From assembly GCA_902575835.1 (NCBI GenBank), contig CACGSX010000006.1, positions 1 through 57,882 of the forward strand: a DNA stretch of 57,882 nucleotides, given 5' to 3'. This document shows, piece by piece, positions 26,919 to 37,272 of this stretch (position 1 is the first letter of the stretch; every line of letters starts with the position of its first letter). The DNA comes from an uncultured Pelagibacteraceae bacterium (lineage in GTDB: Bacteria; Pseudomonadota; Alphaproteobacteria; Pelagibacterales; Pelagibacteraceae). The notes beneath the pieces were generated by a model. The model was not told the DNA's origin and made no database searches. It was given only the letters and a program-made list of their open reading frames with translations. The position numbers and the translations under genes are program-made.

Positions 26919-28837
26919 TGCCAAATATTACATTACCTGACGGAAAAAAATTAAACTTTGAAAAAAGTATAACAGGCACAGAGGTTGCTGAAAAAATTAG
27001 CAAGTCCTTAGGTAAGCAAGCTTTGGTGATGAGCATAAACGGTGAGCTTAAAGATTTATATACCGTTATTGATCAAGATTGTTCTATTGAAATATTTACA
27101 GCTAAAGATCCTGAGGGTTTGGAAGTCATTAGACATGACACTGCACATATAATGGCTATGGCCGTTCAAGAACTATACCCAGGTACACAGGTAACAATTG
27201 GGCCAGTTATAGAAAATGGATTTTACTATGATTTTGCAAGAAAAGAGCCTTTTACTAGCGATGATTTAAAAAAGATCGAAAAAAAAATGTCAGAGATAAT
27301 AGATAAAGATGTAAAAACAAGAAAAGAAGTTTGGGAGAGAGATAAAGCAATAAGTCATTTTAAAAAAATTGGAGAAAAATACAAAGCTGAGATAATTGAG
27401 AGCATTCCTAAAAACGAAGAACTTACGGTTTATCATCATGGCGAAACATGGCATGATTTATGTAGAGGTCCACATTTAGTATCTTCTGGTAAAATAGGTA
27501 AAGCTTTTAAACTGACAAAAGTGTCGGGAGCTTATTGGCGTGGTGATTCTAATAATGAAATGCTTCAAAGAATATATGGTACTGGTTGGGCAACTCAAAA
27601 AGAATTAGACCTTTATCTTCAGAGAATTGAGGAAGCAGAAAAAAGAGATCATAGAAAAATTGGAAAAGAGATGGATTTATTTCATTTTAGAGAAGAAAGT
27701 CCTGGATCTGTGTTTTGGCACCAGAAAGGATGGAATTTGTTCCAAAAATTAGTTTCATATATGAGAATGAAACAAGATCACGATGGTTACAAAGAGATAA
27801 ATACGCCAGAAATACTTGATAGATCTTTATGGGAAAAATCTGGCCACTGGGAAAAATTTGGAGCTAATATGTATACCTCAACTACACCAGATGAAAAAGT
27901 ATTTGCAATTAAACCCATGAATTGTCCTGGGTGTGTTCAAGTATTTAATCAAGGACTTAAAAGTTATAGAGACTTACCTTTAAAGATGTCAGAATTTGGA
28001 AAAGTTCATAGATATGAACCTTCAGGTGCATTGCATGGATTATTACGTGTAAGAGCCTTTACTCAAGATGATGCACATATTTTTTGTACAGAAGAACAAA
28101 TTACAGAAGAATGTTTGAGTGTTACAAATTTAATTTTAGAAATTTATAAAGATCTTGGTTTTGAAGATGTTATTTTAAAATATTCAGATAGACCAGATTT
28201 AAGAGTTGGTGACGATAAAGTTTGGGATAAATCAGAGGCTGCGTTGTTAGAGGCAATCAAAGCCACAAAGCTAGAGTACTCAATTAATAAAGGTGAGGGT
28301 GCATTTTATGGACCAAAAATTGAATTTGTTTTAAGAGATGCAATAGGTAGAGATTGGCAGTGTGGAACCTTGCAAGTAGATTTAAATTTACCAGGAAGAT
28401 TAGGAGCTTCTTTTGTTGATAAAGATGGAACTAAAAAAGTACCTGTAATGTTACACAGAGCATTATTTGGATCTTTAGAAAGGTTCATAGGTATCCTTAT
28501 AGAGAATTATGCAGGCAAGCTACCATTTTGGATATCACCTTTACAGGCAGTAGTTATTCCAATCTCTAGTGATTTTGATGAATATGCTAAAAGTGTAGCT
28601 AAGGAATTAAAACGGGTTGGTTTGATTGTCGAGGTGGATCTTAAAAATCACAATTTAAATTATAAAATAAGAGATCATTCTTTAACAAAAGTACCAATGT
28701 TATTGATTTGTGGAAAAAAAGAAGTTGACTCCAACAGTGTAACTATTAGAAGATTGGATTCTAATAAACAAGAAAATATGGCTTTGAAAGAATTTATAAA
28801 AAAATACTCCGATCTAAATAAAGCCCCTTCAATCTAA
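26918..28837 (+). CDS. thrS: Threonyl-tRNA synthetase
   Basis: The 639-aa protein has the complete family architecture: a TGS domain (1-60), the second editing-type domain with HDTAHIMAMAVQELYPG (~75) and HHGETWHDLCRGPHL, and a class II catalytic core with the zinc cysteine C336 in MNCPGCVQVF and motif 2 around RYEPSGALHGLLRVRAFTQD. A C-terminal anticodon-binding domain begins near 540. It charges tRNA-Thr and clears mis-serylated product. It heads the thrS-infC-rpmI-rplT-pheST series, an order conserved in many bacteria. Confidence 0.97.
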   Translation: MPNITLPDGKKLNFEKSITGTEVAEKISKSLGKQALVMSINGELKDLYTVIDQDCSIEIFTAKDPEGLEVIRHDTAHIMAMAVQELYPGTQVTIGPVIENGFYYDFARKEPFTSDDLKKIEKKMSEIIDKDVKTRKEVWERDKAISHFKKIGEKYKAEIIESIPKNEELTVYHHGETWHDLCRGPHLVSSGKIGKAFKLTKVSGAYWRGDSNNEMLQRIYGTGWATQKELDLYLQRIEEAEKRDHRKIGKEMDLFHFREESPGSVFWHQKGWNLFQKLVSYMRMKQDHDGYKEINTPEILDRSLWEKSGHWEKFGANMYTSTTPDEKVFAIKPMNCPGCVQVFNQGLKSYRDLPLKMSEFGKVHRYEPSGALHGLLRVRAFTQDDAHIFCTEEQITEECLSVTNLILEIYKDLGFEDVILKYSDRPDLRVGDDKVWDKSEAALLEAIKATKLEYSINKGEGAFYGPKIEFVLRDAIGRDWQCGTLQVDLNLPGRLGASFVDKDGTKKVPVMLHRALFGSLERFIGILIENYAGKLPFWISPLQAVVIPISSDFDEYAKSVAKELKRVGLIVEVDLKNHNLNYKIRDHSLTKVPMLLICGKKEVDSNSVTIRRLDSNKQENMALKEFIKKYSDLNKAPSI

Positions 28838-29383
28838 GTGGCAGATTTTAAACAAAATTATTTTCAAAAAAGAACTAAAGCAAAAGGCCCAAGGTCTAAC
28901 AACAGGATTACATCAAATGAAGTTCAAGTTATTGCAAGTGATGGAGAAAATTTAGGAATTTTAAATTTAAATGAAGCTATCAATAAAGCAAAAAATGAAG
29001 GTTTAGATTTAATCGAAATTGCTCCGAATGCAAAACCCCCTGTCTGTAAAATTATGGACATGGGAAAATATAAATACGATGCACAAAAAAAAGCTAACAA
29101 AGCAAAAAAAAAACAAAAGAAAATTGAATTAAAAGAAATAAAATTAAGGCCAGTTACAGAAGTTCATGACTACACTTTCAAAATTAAAAATGCTCAAAAA
29201 TTTTTGGCAAAAGGTGATAAAGTCAAATTTACAATAAGGTTCAAAGGGAGAGAGTTACAACATTCAAACCTTGGCAATGAATTAATGGATAAAATTAAGG
29301 CAGATATGGAGACTATTGGGAGAGTAGAGCTTCAGCCAAAATTTGATGGAAAGCAAATGATTATGGTAATCCAGCCTTTATAA
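28838..29383 (+). CDS. infC: Translation initiation factor IF-3
   Basis: A 181-aa two-domain IF-3. The N-terminal domain contains NRITSNEVQVI, EIAPNAKPPVCKIMDMGKYK, and the linker is lysine-rich. The C-terminal domain contains IKLRPVTEVHDY and VKFTIRFKGRELQH, ending with KQMIMVIQPL. It keeps the 30S subunit free and checks initiator tRNA pairing. The start is GTG at 28838, directly abutting the thrS stop with no spacer and no visible Shine-Dalgarno. A non-ATG start is typical of infC (ATT in E. coli), where it enables autoregulation. Confidence 0.96.
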   Translation: MADFKQNYFQKRTKAKGPRSNNRITSNEVQVIASDGENLGILNLNEAINKAKNEGLDLIEIAPNAKPPVCKIMDMGKYKYDAQKKANKAKKKQKKIELKEIKLRPVTEVHDYTFKIKNAQKFLAKGDKVKFTIRFKGRELQHSNLGNELMDKIKADMETIGRVELQPKFDGKQMIMVIQPL

Positions 29384-29396
29384 GCCATATTTCTAG

Positions 29397-29425
29397 TTGT
29401 AAATTTAATTTAATATTTGTATAAC
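29397..29425 (+). promoter_or_regulatory. Predicted sigma-70 promoter for rpmI-rplT
   Basis: TTGTAA (29397-29402), a 17-base spacer and TATAAC (29420-29425) form a good -35/-10 pair in the 52-base gap between infC and rpmI. The expected transcription start, about seven bases after the -10, would leave a leader of only about four bases before the rpmI ATG at 29436. Confidence 0.6.
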
Positions 29426-29435
29426 CCCGAAAATT

Positions 29436-29642
29436 ATGCCCAAGTTAAAAACAAAAAGTTCAGCTAAAAAAAGATTTAAAATCTCAGCTAAAGGTAAGGT
29501 TATTACCCCACAGGCTGGAAAAAGACACGGTATGATTAAAAGAACGAATTCACAAATTAGAAAACAAAGAGGCACAACTGTTTTATCCAAACAAGATGGT
29601 AAGATAGTAAAATCTTACATGCCTTACAGTTTAAGAGGATAA
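29436..29642 (+). CDS. rpmI: 50S ribosomal protein L35
   Basis: A 68-aa basic protein with the L35 pattern [20 protein letters not shown], followed by [10 protein letters not shown] and ending MPYSLRG; length is normal for the family. It is part of the large ribosomal subunit. A promoter-like pair lies immediately upstream, so it may be transcribed independently of infC. The rplT start is one base after its stop. Confidence 0.96.
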   Translation: MPKLKTKSSAKKRFKISAKGKVITPQAGKRHGMIKRTNSQIRKQRGTTVLSKQDGKIVKSYMPYSLRG

Positions 29643-29643
29643 A

Positions 29644-30000
29644 ATGGCAAGAGTTAAAAGAGGAGTTACAAGCAGAGCTAAACATAAAAAAGTTTTAAAA
29701 GCTGTTAAAGGTCAGTGGGGAAGAAGAAAAAATACAATAAGAGTTGCAAGACAAGCAATGGAAAAAGCCATGCAGTACGCTTATAGAGATAGAAGAAATA
29801 AAAAAAGGGATTTCAAATCACTGTGGATACAAAGAATTAATGCTGGTGTCAGATCCGAGGGCATAACATATTCAAAGTTTATTAATGGTTTAAGCAAATC
29901 AGGAATTAAATTAGATAGAAAAATTCTTGCAGAAATTGCTTACGACAACCCCGAAGCATTCAAAACTATAGTTAAAAGGGCTCAAGCAGCATTAAATTAA
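29644..30000 (+). CDS. rplT: 50S ribosomal protein L20
   Basis: A 118-aa protein with all L20 hallmarks: [39 protein letters not shown] and a C-terminal [13 protein letters not shown]. It binds 23S rRNA early in assembly. An AGAGGA Shine-Dalgarno is embedded in the end of rpmI. L20 represses this operon in some bacteria through an mRNA structure; the very short upstream region here leaves little room for such a leader. Confidence 0.97.
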   Translation: MARVKRGVTSRAKHKKVLKAVKGQWGRRKNTIRVARQAMEKAMQYAYRDRRNKKRDFKSLWIQRINAGVRSEGITYSKFINGLSKSGIKLDRKILAEIAYDNPEAFKTIVKRAQAALN

Positions 30001-30009
30001 TCAAGACTA

Positions 30010-30037
30010 TTGTTTTTCTTCCTTTAACAAATATTCT
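30010..30037 (+). promoter_or_regulatory. Weak candidate promoter for pheST
   Basis: TTGTTT (30010-30015), a 16-base spacer and TATTCT (30032-30037) lie just before the pheS ATG at 30044; if used, transcription would begin at or next to the start codon. The match is poor, so this is tentative. I see no attenuator or Phe-rich leader peptide in the 43-base gap. Confidence 0.25.
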
Positions 30038-30043
30038 ATTAAA

Positions 30044-31111
30044 ATGTCTGATATTAAAAAAATAAAAGATGATTATATCGATAAGCTTAATACAGAAAAT
30101 AATATTGAAAAAGTAAATAACATCAAATCCGAACTATTTGGAAAAAACGGAATTATATCGAACGAATTTAAAAAATTAGGTTCGATTTCTGTAGAGGAAA
30201 GAAAAAAATTAGCCTCAGATTTGAATAATATTAAAGATGAACTTCAAAATAAAATATCAATCAAAATTCAAGAAATTGAAACTAAAGAAATTAATTTAAA
30301 GCTTGAGAAAGAAAAAATTGATGTAACTCTTCCAGAAAGAAATATTGAAATTGGTAAAATTCATCCAGTCTCCCAGGTAATAGATGAAATTTCATCTATA
30401 TTTTCTGAAATAGGATTTAGTGTTGAGGAAGGCCCAGATGTAGAAAATGAATATAATAATTTTACAGCATTAAATACACCGGATAACCACCCAGCTAGAG
30501 ATATGCATGATACTTTTTACCTTGATAATAGTAAGGAATTACTTTTGAGAACTCACACATCTCCAGTTCAGGTAAGAACTATGCTAAAAGGCAAACCTCC
30601 TTTTAAAATTATCGCTCCGGGACGAACTTACAGATCAGATAGTGATCAAACCCATGCTCCGATGTTTCATCAAGTTGAGGGACTTCATATAGATAAGAAT
30701 ATAAATATGGGACATTTAAAAGGATGTTTAAATTATTTTATTAAGGAGTTTTTTGAAGTTGATAAAATTAAAATGAGATTTAGACCAAGTCATTTTCCAT
30801 TTACGGAACCTTCAGCAGAAGTAGATATAGGATATGAAATTAACAATGGAAAGATTGTAATTGGTGAAGGTAATAAATGGTTAGAAATTCTAGGCTGTGG
30901 AATGGTTCATCCAAATGTTTTAAAAAATGTAAATGTTAATCCAAGTAAATATCAAGGATATGCCTTTGGAATTGGCATAGACAGACTTGGAATGTTAAAA
31001 TATGGAATTAATGATTTAAGAGCCTTTTTTGAGACTGATTATAGATGGTTAAGTCACTTTGGCTTTGATCCATTGGACGTCCCTTCAAATTATAGAGGAC
31101 TAAGTAGATGA
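30044..31111 (+). CDS. pheS: Phenylalanyl-tRNA synthetase alpha subunit
   Basis: A 355-aa class II synthetase subunit. An N-terminal coiled-coil (~1-90) precedes the catalytic domain with [10 protein letters not shown], the motif 2 region [37 protein letters not shown], and motif 3 in [13 protein letters not shown] form ([12 protein letters not shown]). Together with PheT it forms the alpha2beta2 enzyme. The pheT ATG overlaps its TGA by four bases. Confidence 0.97.
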   Translation: MSDIKKIKDDYIDKLNTENNIEKVNNIKSELFGKNGIISNEFKKLGSISVEERKKLASDLNNIKDELQNKISIKIQEIETKEINLKLEKEKIDVTLPERNIEIGKIHPVSQVIDEISSIFSEIGFSVEEGPDVENEYNNFTALNTPDNHPARDMHDTFYLDNSKELLLRTHTSPVQVRTMLKGKPPFKIIAPGRTYRSDSDQTHAPMFHQVEGLHIDKNINMGHLKGCLNYFIKEFFEVDKIKMRFRPSHFPFTEPSAEVDIGYEINNGKIVIGEGNKWLEILGCGMVHPNVLKNVNVNPSKYQGYAFGIGIDRLGMLKYGINDLRAFFETDYRWLSHFGFDPLDVPSNYRGLSR

Positions 31112-33516
31112 AGTTCACAGTTGACTGGTTAAAAGACCATCTTGATACAAAATTTAACAATAATCAAATAATAGATAAATTAACTAATATTGGTCTAGAA
31201 GTAGAAAGTTTTGAGAATTCTACATCTGAATTAGATACATTTATTGTTGCAAAAATTATAAATGCCAAAACTCATCCAAATGCTGACAGATTGAAGTTAT
31301 GTGATGTTGATATAGGTAGCGACAAAACAATTGAAGTAGTATGTGGAGCCCCTAATGCAAAAAATGGTCTTTTGACTGTTTATGCACCTCCAGGATCGAT
31401 TATTCCTAAAAATCAGATGAAATTATCTGTAAGTAAAATAAGAGGTGTAACATCATATGGAATGCTCTGTTCTGAGTCAGAATTACTATTATCCAATGAA
31501 AGTGATGGAATTATAGAATTAAAAAACAATAAATATGAAAATAAAATTGGAGAAAAATATTTTAAAAACACTTCTGAAAAAGTAATAGATTTATCAATTA
31601 CGCCCAATAGACCAGATTGTTTAGGAGTAAGAGGAATTGCAAGAGATTTATCCGCTGCTGGTGCTGGTAAATTAAAAATTAACAAAAAATCCAATTTAAA
31701 ATATAGAGGTAATCAAAATATAAACGTAACAATAAAAAAAGAAAAAGCTCAAGGATGCACAATATTTGGAAGTTGCTTAATAAAAGGTGTAACAAATAAA
31801 GAAAGTCCAAAATGGCTAAAAGATAAAATTCTGTCTTTAGGACAAAAACCAATATCTGCGATAGTCGATATTACTAATTATATAATGTTTGACTTAAATA
31901 GACCATTACACGCTTATGATGCAGATAAAATAGATAATGAAATTATTGTTAGAAGTTCTTCTAAAGGAGAAAGCTTCGAAGCCTTAGATAATAAAAAATA
32001 TATTTTAGAAAATGATATGTGCGTTATTTCTGACAGATCTGGAGTCCTTGGTCTTGGCGGCATAATTGGTGGGACAAGATCTGGAACAGAATATTCGACT
32101 AAAAATATATTATTAGAATCTGCTTATTTTTTACCACGTTCAATAAGAAAAACCTCTAAACAATTAAATATAGATACAGATGCAAAATTCAGATTCGAAA
32201 GAGGCATAGATCCCCTTTCAATTGAAGAAGGATTAATAAAAGCTTCTGAACTAATAAAACAAATTTGCGGAGGTGAAATAAGCAATTTAGATGTAAAAAA
32301 AATCGAAAATTATAAAAAAACAATAATAAATTTTGATCCATTTCTTTTTGAAAAAACGACTGGATTTAATGTTGAAAATAAAGAATTAATCAAAATACTA
32401 GAAAAGTTAGGTTTTAATGTATCTAAGAATAAAAAAATTTTAAAGTTAGTAGTACCCTCTTGGAGACCTGATATAACTCAACCAATTGATATTGTTGAAG
32501 AAATAGTGAGAATAAAAGGTTATGAACATATTAATACTTCAGAACCTGTTAAGACAAGATTAAAGCCAACACTTAATTATTATCAGAAATTATTTCATTT
32601 TTTACAAAGATCTGTCGCATCTAAAGGTTATTTAGAAACTGTGACTTGGTCGTTTACTGACTCTAAAATTAATCAATTATTTAAAGAAAATGATGAAGAA
32701 ATACCAATTGTAAATCCGATTAGTTCAGATCTAAATGTTCTAAGAAATTCTATTTTCCCAAATTTGATATTCTATTTAAAGAAAAACTTAGATAGAGGGT
32801 TTAAGGATATTTCTTTATTTGAAATTGGTCCGTCGTTTAAAGGAAAAAATCCTGGAGATCAGCTGACTGTGATAGGTGCTGTAAGAGCAGGAAAGGTTTC
32901 AAGACTATCTTGGAATGATAAAGAAAGAATTGTAGATACATTCGATGCAAAAAAAGATGTAATACAAAGTCTTTATGAAGCAGGGATTAATAAAGATGAT
33001 ATTATTATAGATGATAGAACTCCTTCTTACTATCACCCAGGAAAATCTGGAGGGGTGTACCTAAATAAAAATGAAAAAAATGCTCTAGCATATTTTGGTG
33101 AGATTCATCCAAACATAATAAAAAAACTAGATATAAAAACGGAAGGTTTAGTAATATTTGAAATTTGCCTTGATTACATAAAGGAGTCAAAACAAAAGAT
33201 AAAAGATTTAAAATCTGAATATAAATTTTCTGATTTTCAAAAATCAGAGAGAGATTTTGCATTTATTATTAATAAAAATTTTAAATCACAAGAATTAGTT
33301 AATATAATTAAATCTGTTGATAGCAAATTAATTAAGTCAGTAAGAGTATTTGATGTATTTGAGGGAGAAAATATACCAGAGGGAAAAAAATCTATAGCTG
33401 TTAATGTAACTATTCAGTCAGAAGAAAAAACATTAAATGAAAATGACCTGGACAACATTAATAAACTAATTATCTCTTCCGTTGAGTCAAAGTCTGGTGC
33501 AAAAATTAGATCCTAA
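31108..33516 (+). CDS. pheT: Phenylalanyl-tRNA synthetase beta subunit
   Basis: The 802-aa protein carries the tRNA-binding (EMAP-like) domain at ~40-150 ([15 protein letters not shown]), the B3/B4 editing domain (~210-380), the B5 domain, a catalytic-like domain and a C-terminal FDX-ACB anticodon-binding domain (KYPA-like start [15 protein letters not shown] near 710). Length is normal. It follows pheS with a four-base overlap and precedes lepA by two bases. Confidence 0.97.
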   Translation: MKFTVDWLKDHLDTKFNNNQIIDKLTNIGLEVESFENSTSELDTFIVAKIINAKTHPNADRLKLCDVDIGSDKTIEVVCGAPNAKNGLLTVYAPPGSIIPKNQMKLSVSKIRGVTSYGMLCSESELLLSNESDGIIELKNNKYENKIGEKYFKNTSEKVIDLSITPNRPDCLGVRGIARDLSAAGAGKLKINKKSNLKYRGNQNINVTIKKEKAQGCTIFGSCLIKGVTNKESPKWLKDKILSLGQKPISAIVDITNYIMFDLNRPLHAYDADKIDNEIIVRSSSKGESFEALDNKKYILENDMCVISDRSGVLGLGGIIGGTRSGTEYSTKNILLESAYFLPRSIRKTSKQLNIDTDAKFRFERGIDPLSIEEGLIKASELIKQICGGEISNLDVKKIENYKKTIINFDPFLFEKTTGFNVENKELIKILEKLGFNVSKNKKILKLVVPSWRPDITQPIDIVEEIVRIKGYEHINTSEPVKTRLKPTLNYYQKLFHFLQRSVASKGYLETVTWSFTDSKINQLFKENDEEIPIVNPISSDLNVLRNSIFPNLIFYLKKNLDRGFKDISLFEIGPSFKGKNPGDQLTVIGAVRAGKVSRLSWNDKERIVDTFDAKKDVIQSLYEAGINKDDIIIDDRTPSYYHPGKSGGVYLNKNEKNALAYFGEIHPNIIKKLDIKTEGLVIFEICLDYIKESKQKIKDLKSEYKFSDFQKSERDFAFIINKNFKSQELVNIIKSVDSKLIKSVRVFDVFEGENIPEGKKSIAVNVTIQSEEKTLNENDLDNINKLIISSVESKSGAKIRS

Positions 33517-33518
33517 AA

Positions 33519-35327
33519 ATGGGTGATACAATAGACAACATTAGAAATTTTGCAATTATAGCTCATATAGATCATGGTAAATCAACTATAGCTGACAGAA
33601 TAATTCACAAATGTGGAGGTTTGAGTGACAGAGAAATGAAATCTCAAGTGCTTGACTCTATGGATATAGAAAGAGAGAGAGGAATAACAATTAAAGCACA
33701 AACAGTTAAATTAAATTATAAAGCTAAAAATGGTAAAAATTATATTTTAAATATTATAGATACCCCGGGCCATGTAGATTTTAGTTATGAAGTTAGTAGA
33801 AGCCTTTATGCGTGCGAAGGCTCAATATTAATTGTAGATAGTACACAAGGCGTAGAAGCCCAAACGCTTGCAAATGTATATCAAGCACTTGATATAAATC
33901 ATGAGATTATTCCAGTGTTAAATAAAATTGATCTACCAGCATCTGATCTTGAAAGAACAAATAATCAAATTGAAGATGTTATTGGCATAGACACATCTAA
34001 TTCTGTTCCTTGCTCTGGAAAAACTGGACAAGGAATAGATGAAATTCTTGAGCAAATTATTAACTCTTTACCTGCACCCAAAGGTGAAAAAAATAACAAA
34101 TTAAAATGTCTATTAGTTGATAGCTGGTATGACACTTATCTTGGAGTAGTTATATTAGTAAGAATTATAGATGGAAAGCTAAAAAAAAATATGAGAATAA
34201 AAATGATGTCTACAAATCAAGAATATATCGTAGAAAAAGTTGGTGTTTTTACACCGAAGGCAAAAGATGTGAGTGAACTTAATGCTGGAGAAATAGGTTT
34301 TATCACAACTGGTATTAAAATTTTATCAGAAACTAAAGTTGGAGATACTATATGTGATGCAGAAAACCCTCTTCAAGATGCATTACCAGGTTTTAAACCC
34401 AGTAAACCAGTGGTTTTTTGTGGTTTATTTCCTGTAGATAGTTCTGAATATCAAAAATTAAAAGATGGACTTGCTAAATTACAATTAAATGATGCAAGTT
34501 TTTCGTATGAAGCTGAATCATCATCTGCTTTAGGACTTGGTTTTAGATGTGGATTTTTAGGTCTTTTGCACCTTGAAATAATCACAGAGAGACTTGAAAG
34601 AGAATTTGATATAAATTTATTAACTACAACACCAGGTGTTGTTTACAAAGTCCACTTAAATAATGGTGATATTGTTGAACTTCAAAATCCTTCAAATTTA
34701 CCAGATCCCACTCATATTAAATTTATTGAAGAACCATGGATTAAAACTACAATTATCACTCCAGATCAGTATTTGGGATCAATTATAAAGTTATGTCAAA
34801 ATAAAAGAGGTATTCAAACTAATTTAAGTTACTCAGGAAATCGTGCAGTAATTAATTATGAGATACCTTTAAATGAGGTCGTATTTGATTTTAATGATCG
34901 TCTTAAATCTATGACAAGCGGATATGCTAGTTTTGACTACGAAATTATTGATCACAAAGAAGGAGATCTAGTAAAAATGAATATACTTGTAAACTCAGAA
35001 CCCGTTGATGCTCTTGCAATGATGATACATAAAGATTTTGCTCAAATTACAGGTAGAGAGGTCTGTGAAAAATTAAAAGACTTAATTCCAAGACACAACT
35101 TTATGATACCAATTCAAGCAGCTATTGGTGGTAAAATTATTGCTAGAGAAACTATCAAAGGTTTTAAAAAAGATGTTTTAACAAAAATTCATGGAGGTGG
35201 AGCGACGGATAGAAAAAGAAAGCTGCTAGAAAAACAGAAAAAAGGTAAAGCTAGAGCCAAGCAATTTGGAAAAGTAGAGATTCCTCAAGAAGCATTTATA
35301 GGCGTCCTTAGGATAAGTAAGGAATAA
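33519..35327 (+). CDS. lepA: Elongation factor 4 (LepA), ribosome-associated GTPase
   Basis: The 602-aa GTPase shows G1 AHIDHGKST (residues ~15-23), G3 [13 protein letters not shown]4 NKIDLP, EF-G-like domains, and the LepA-specific C-terminal domain ending [20 protein letters not shown]. It acts on ribosomes during initiation and stress. Its stop codon shares one base with the following glycosyltransferase gene (TAATG), so a surface-sugar cassette is coupled to this translation operon. Confidence 0.97.
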   Translation: MGDTIDNIRNFAIIAHIDHGKSTIADRIIHKCGGLSDREMKSQVLDSMDIERERGITIKAQTVKLNYKAKNGKNYILNIIDTPGHVDFSYEVSRSLYACEGSILIVDSTQGVEAQTLANVYQALDINHEIIPVLNKIDLPASDLERTNNQIEDVIGIDTSNSVPCSGKTGQGIDEILEQIINSLPAPKGEKNNKLKCLLVDSWYDTYLGVVILVRIIDGKLKKNMRIKMMSTNQEYIVEKVGVFTPKAKDVSELNAGEIGFITTGIKILSETKVGDTICDAENPLQDALPGFKPSKPVVFCGLFPVDSSEYQKLKDGLAKLQLNDASFSYEAESSSALGLGFRCGFLGLLHLEIITERLEREFDINLLTTTPGVVYKVHLNNGDIVELQNPSNLPDPTHIKFIEEPWIKTTIITPDQYLGSIIKLCQNKRGIQTNLSYSGNRAVINYEIPLNEVVFDFNDRLKSMTSGYASFDYEIIDHKEGDLVKMNILVNSEPVDALAMMIHKDFAQITGREVCEKLKDLIPRHNFMIPIQAAIGGKIIARETIKGFKKDVLTKIHGGGATDRKRKLLEKQKKGKARAKQFGKVEIPQEAFIGVLRISKE

Positions 35328-36250
35328 TGAAATTTAATATAAATGATTGTACAGTTGTAGTAACCACTTTTCACGCTGGTGACAAATTAATAGAGTGTTT
35401 AAATAAAATACCTAAGAAATTTAAAATTTTAATAATTGATAATGGTTTGGAGGAAAAAAATATCAATTTATACCAAAATAAATATAAAAATCTGAAGTAT
35501 TATATCCCAGATCAAAATTTAGGAGTGCCAAGATCATATAGTTTAGCGAATAAATTAGTAAATACAAAATTAATGTTTACCACTCAACCAGATGTAGAAA
35601 TAAAAGAAAACTGTATAGAATTTTTGATAGAAGCTATAAACAAATATGAAAATGCTGCAATTTTAAGCCCCACCATTTACCACAACAATAAATATGATCC
35701 CGAAGGTGACTTTAAAGTATTAAAAATAAGAAATAAAAAACTTTTAAAATCTAAAAATTATAAAAATAATTTTTATGATGATCCTCCCTTTGGAGATTTG
35801 TCAGTCGATGCAGTTACTGGAACTGCCATGTTAATAGATAGGGATAAAATTAATAAAATTGGTGATTGGGATAAAAATATATTTAATTATTATGAAGATA
35901 TGGATTTATGTTTAAGATTAAGATACGAGGGCTATGAAATTTTAAAAATTAGAAAATCTGAGGTTAATCATGTGCCATTTTCATCTCATGATAAGAAATA
36001 TGACAGAGAATTAGATTTTTCAAGGAATTGGCACTACTCTTGGTCGACATATTATTTTTTCAAAAAACACAGTGGTAAAGTAAATGCATTGTTAAAAGGA
36101 ATTAATATGTTTTTTAAATCTTCTTTGAAATTTATTATTTACTTACTTTTAAATAGAAACAAATCTAGAACACATTTTGCAAAAGCTTATGGCATATTAT
36201 ATTCTATTTTAAACTTAAAATCAAATTACCGACCTAAAATAAAAAAATGA
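35327..36250 (+). CDS. Glycosyltransferase family 2 (rhamnosyltransferase-like)
   Basis: A 307-aa GT-A enzyme. TVVVTTFHAGDKLIECL opens the fold, TTQPDVEIKE is the metal-binding D-x-D-type position, and TGTAMLIDRDKINKIGDWD with YYEDMDLCLRLRYEGYEI matches WbbL-type GT2 rhamnosyltransferases, which have the EDxDLCxR motif. A hydrophobic segment near residue 260 may bind membrane. The acceptor is unknown. First of three sugar genes placed after lepA, each overlapping the next by three or four bases. Confidence 0.88.
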   Translation: MKFNINDCTVVVTTFHAGDKLIECLNKIPKKFKILIIDNGLEEKNINLYQNKYKNLKYYIPDQNLGVPRSYSLANKLVNTKLMFTTQPDVEIKENCIEFLIEAINKYENAAILSPTIYHNNKYDPEGDFKVLKIRNKKLLKSKNYKNNFYDDPPFGDLSVDAVTGTAMLIDRDKINKIGDWDKNIFNYYEDMDLCLRLRYEGYEILKIRKSEVNHVPFSSHDKKYDRELDFSRNWHYSWSTYYFFKKHSGKVNALLKGINMFFKSSLKFIIYLLLNRNKSRTHFAKAYGILYSILNLKSNYRPKIKK

Positions 36251-37272
36251 ATGTGATTGTTACAGGTGGCTGCGGTTTTGTAGGAAGCTCTTTATGTTTA
36301 TATCTTAAAAATAAAATAAAAAAAATTAAAATATTGAGTTTAGATAATTTAAGTAAAGAATATTCAAGACGTAATCAAAAAATATTAAAAAAAAATAATA
36401 TCGAAAATAAAATTATAAATGTTGGAAATTTTAATCAAATGAAAAATATTAAATTTAAAGCAGATGTAATAATAGATTGTTCTGCTAATCCTTCTGTAGA
36501 GGCTTCAAAAAGAAATATGACAAAAATAATAGAAAGTAATTTTTTAAGCACTGTAAATATTTTAGAAAAGACGTCTCATGATAAATCAAAACTAATCTTT
36601 CTGTCTAGCAGTAGGGTTTATCCAATAAATGATTCTTATGCTAGATTTAAAAAATATTTAAACACCGGAAAACTATCATCTTATGACGAGAATGATAATA
36701 CTGATGGTCCAAAAACAATGTATGGATTTACCAAATTCTCTTCAGAAGAGTTAATTAAAGAGTATAAATATTCAAATAATATTGATTATATAATTAATAG
36801 GTGTGGTCTTATCTCTGGCCCAGGACAGTTTGGAAAAGTAGAACAAGGATTAGTTAGCTTATGGATGTGGAAACATATAAATAATTCTAAATTAAAGTTT
36901 ATAGGGCACAAAGGTAGTGGCAAACAAATTAGAGATGTTTTATTTATAGAGGATCTTTGCAGGTTGATTCTAATTCAAATAAAAGAATTTAATAATTTAA
37001 AAAATAATTTATTTTGTATCGGAGGAGGAAAAAAAAATATAATTGATCTTGTTAAACTGACAGAAATATGTAGTAAAATAAGTAAAAAAAACATTATAAT
37101 TTCTAAGGTAAAAAAAACCTCAAACTACGATATTCCCTATTATGTGAGTTCCATAGACAAAATAAATAAATTCTCTGGATGGAAGCCCAAAAAAAATTTA
37201 ATTGAAGGACTTAAAGAATTATTTGAATGGATGACTAAAAATAAAAAACAAATCAGCAGGTACTTTCAGTGA
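36247..37272 (+). CDS. NAD-dependent sugar-nucleotide epimerase/dehydratase (extended SDR)
   Basis: A 341-aa extended short-chain dehydrogenase. The Rossmann motif is TGGCGFVGSSL at ~7-17, the active-site Ser region is FLSSSRVYP, and the catalytic Tyr/Lys pair is in TMYGFTKFSSEEL. It should interconvert or oxidise a nucleotide-bound sugar; the N-terminal LDNLSKEYSRRN suggests the CDP-paratose/tyvelose epimerase branch, but substrate is uncertain. It overlaps the GT2 gene by four bases and the next epimerase by four. Confidence 0.85.
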   Translation: MNVIVTGGCGFVGSSLCLYLKNKIKKIKILSLDNLSKEYSRRNQKILKKNNIENKIINVGNFNQMKNIKFKADVIIDCSANPSVEASKRNMTKIIESNFLSTVNILEKTSHDKSKLIFLSSSRVYPINDSYARFKKYLNTGKLSSYDENDNTDGPKTMYGFTKFSSEELIKEYKYSNNIDYIINRCGLISGPGQFGKVEQGLVSLWMWKHINNSKLKFIGHKGSGKQIRDVLFIEDLCRLILIQIKEFNNLKNNLFCIGGGKKNIIDLVKLTEICSKISKKNIIISKVKKTSNYDIPYYVSSIDKINKFSGWKPKKNLIEGLKELFEWMTKNKKQISRYFQ

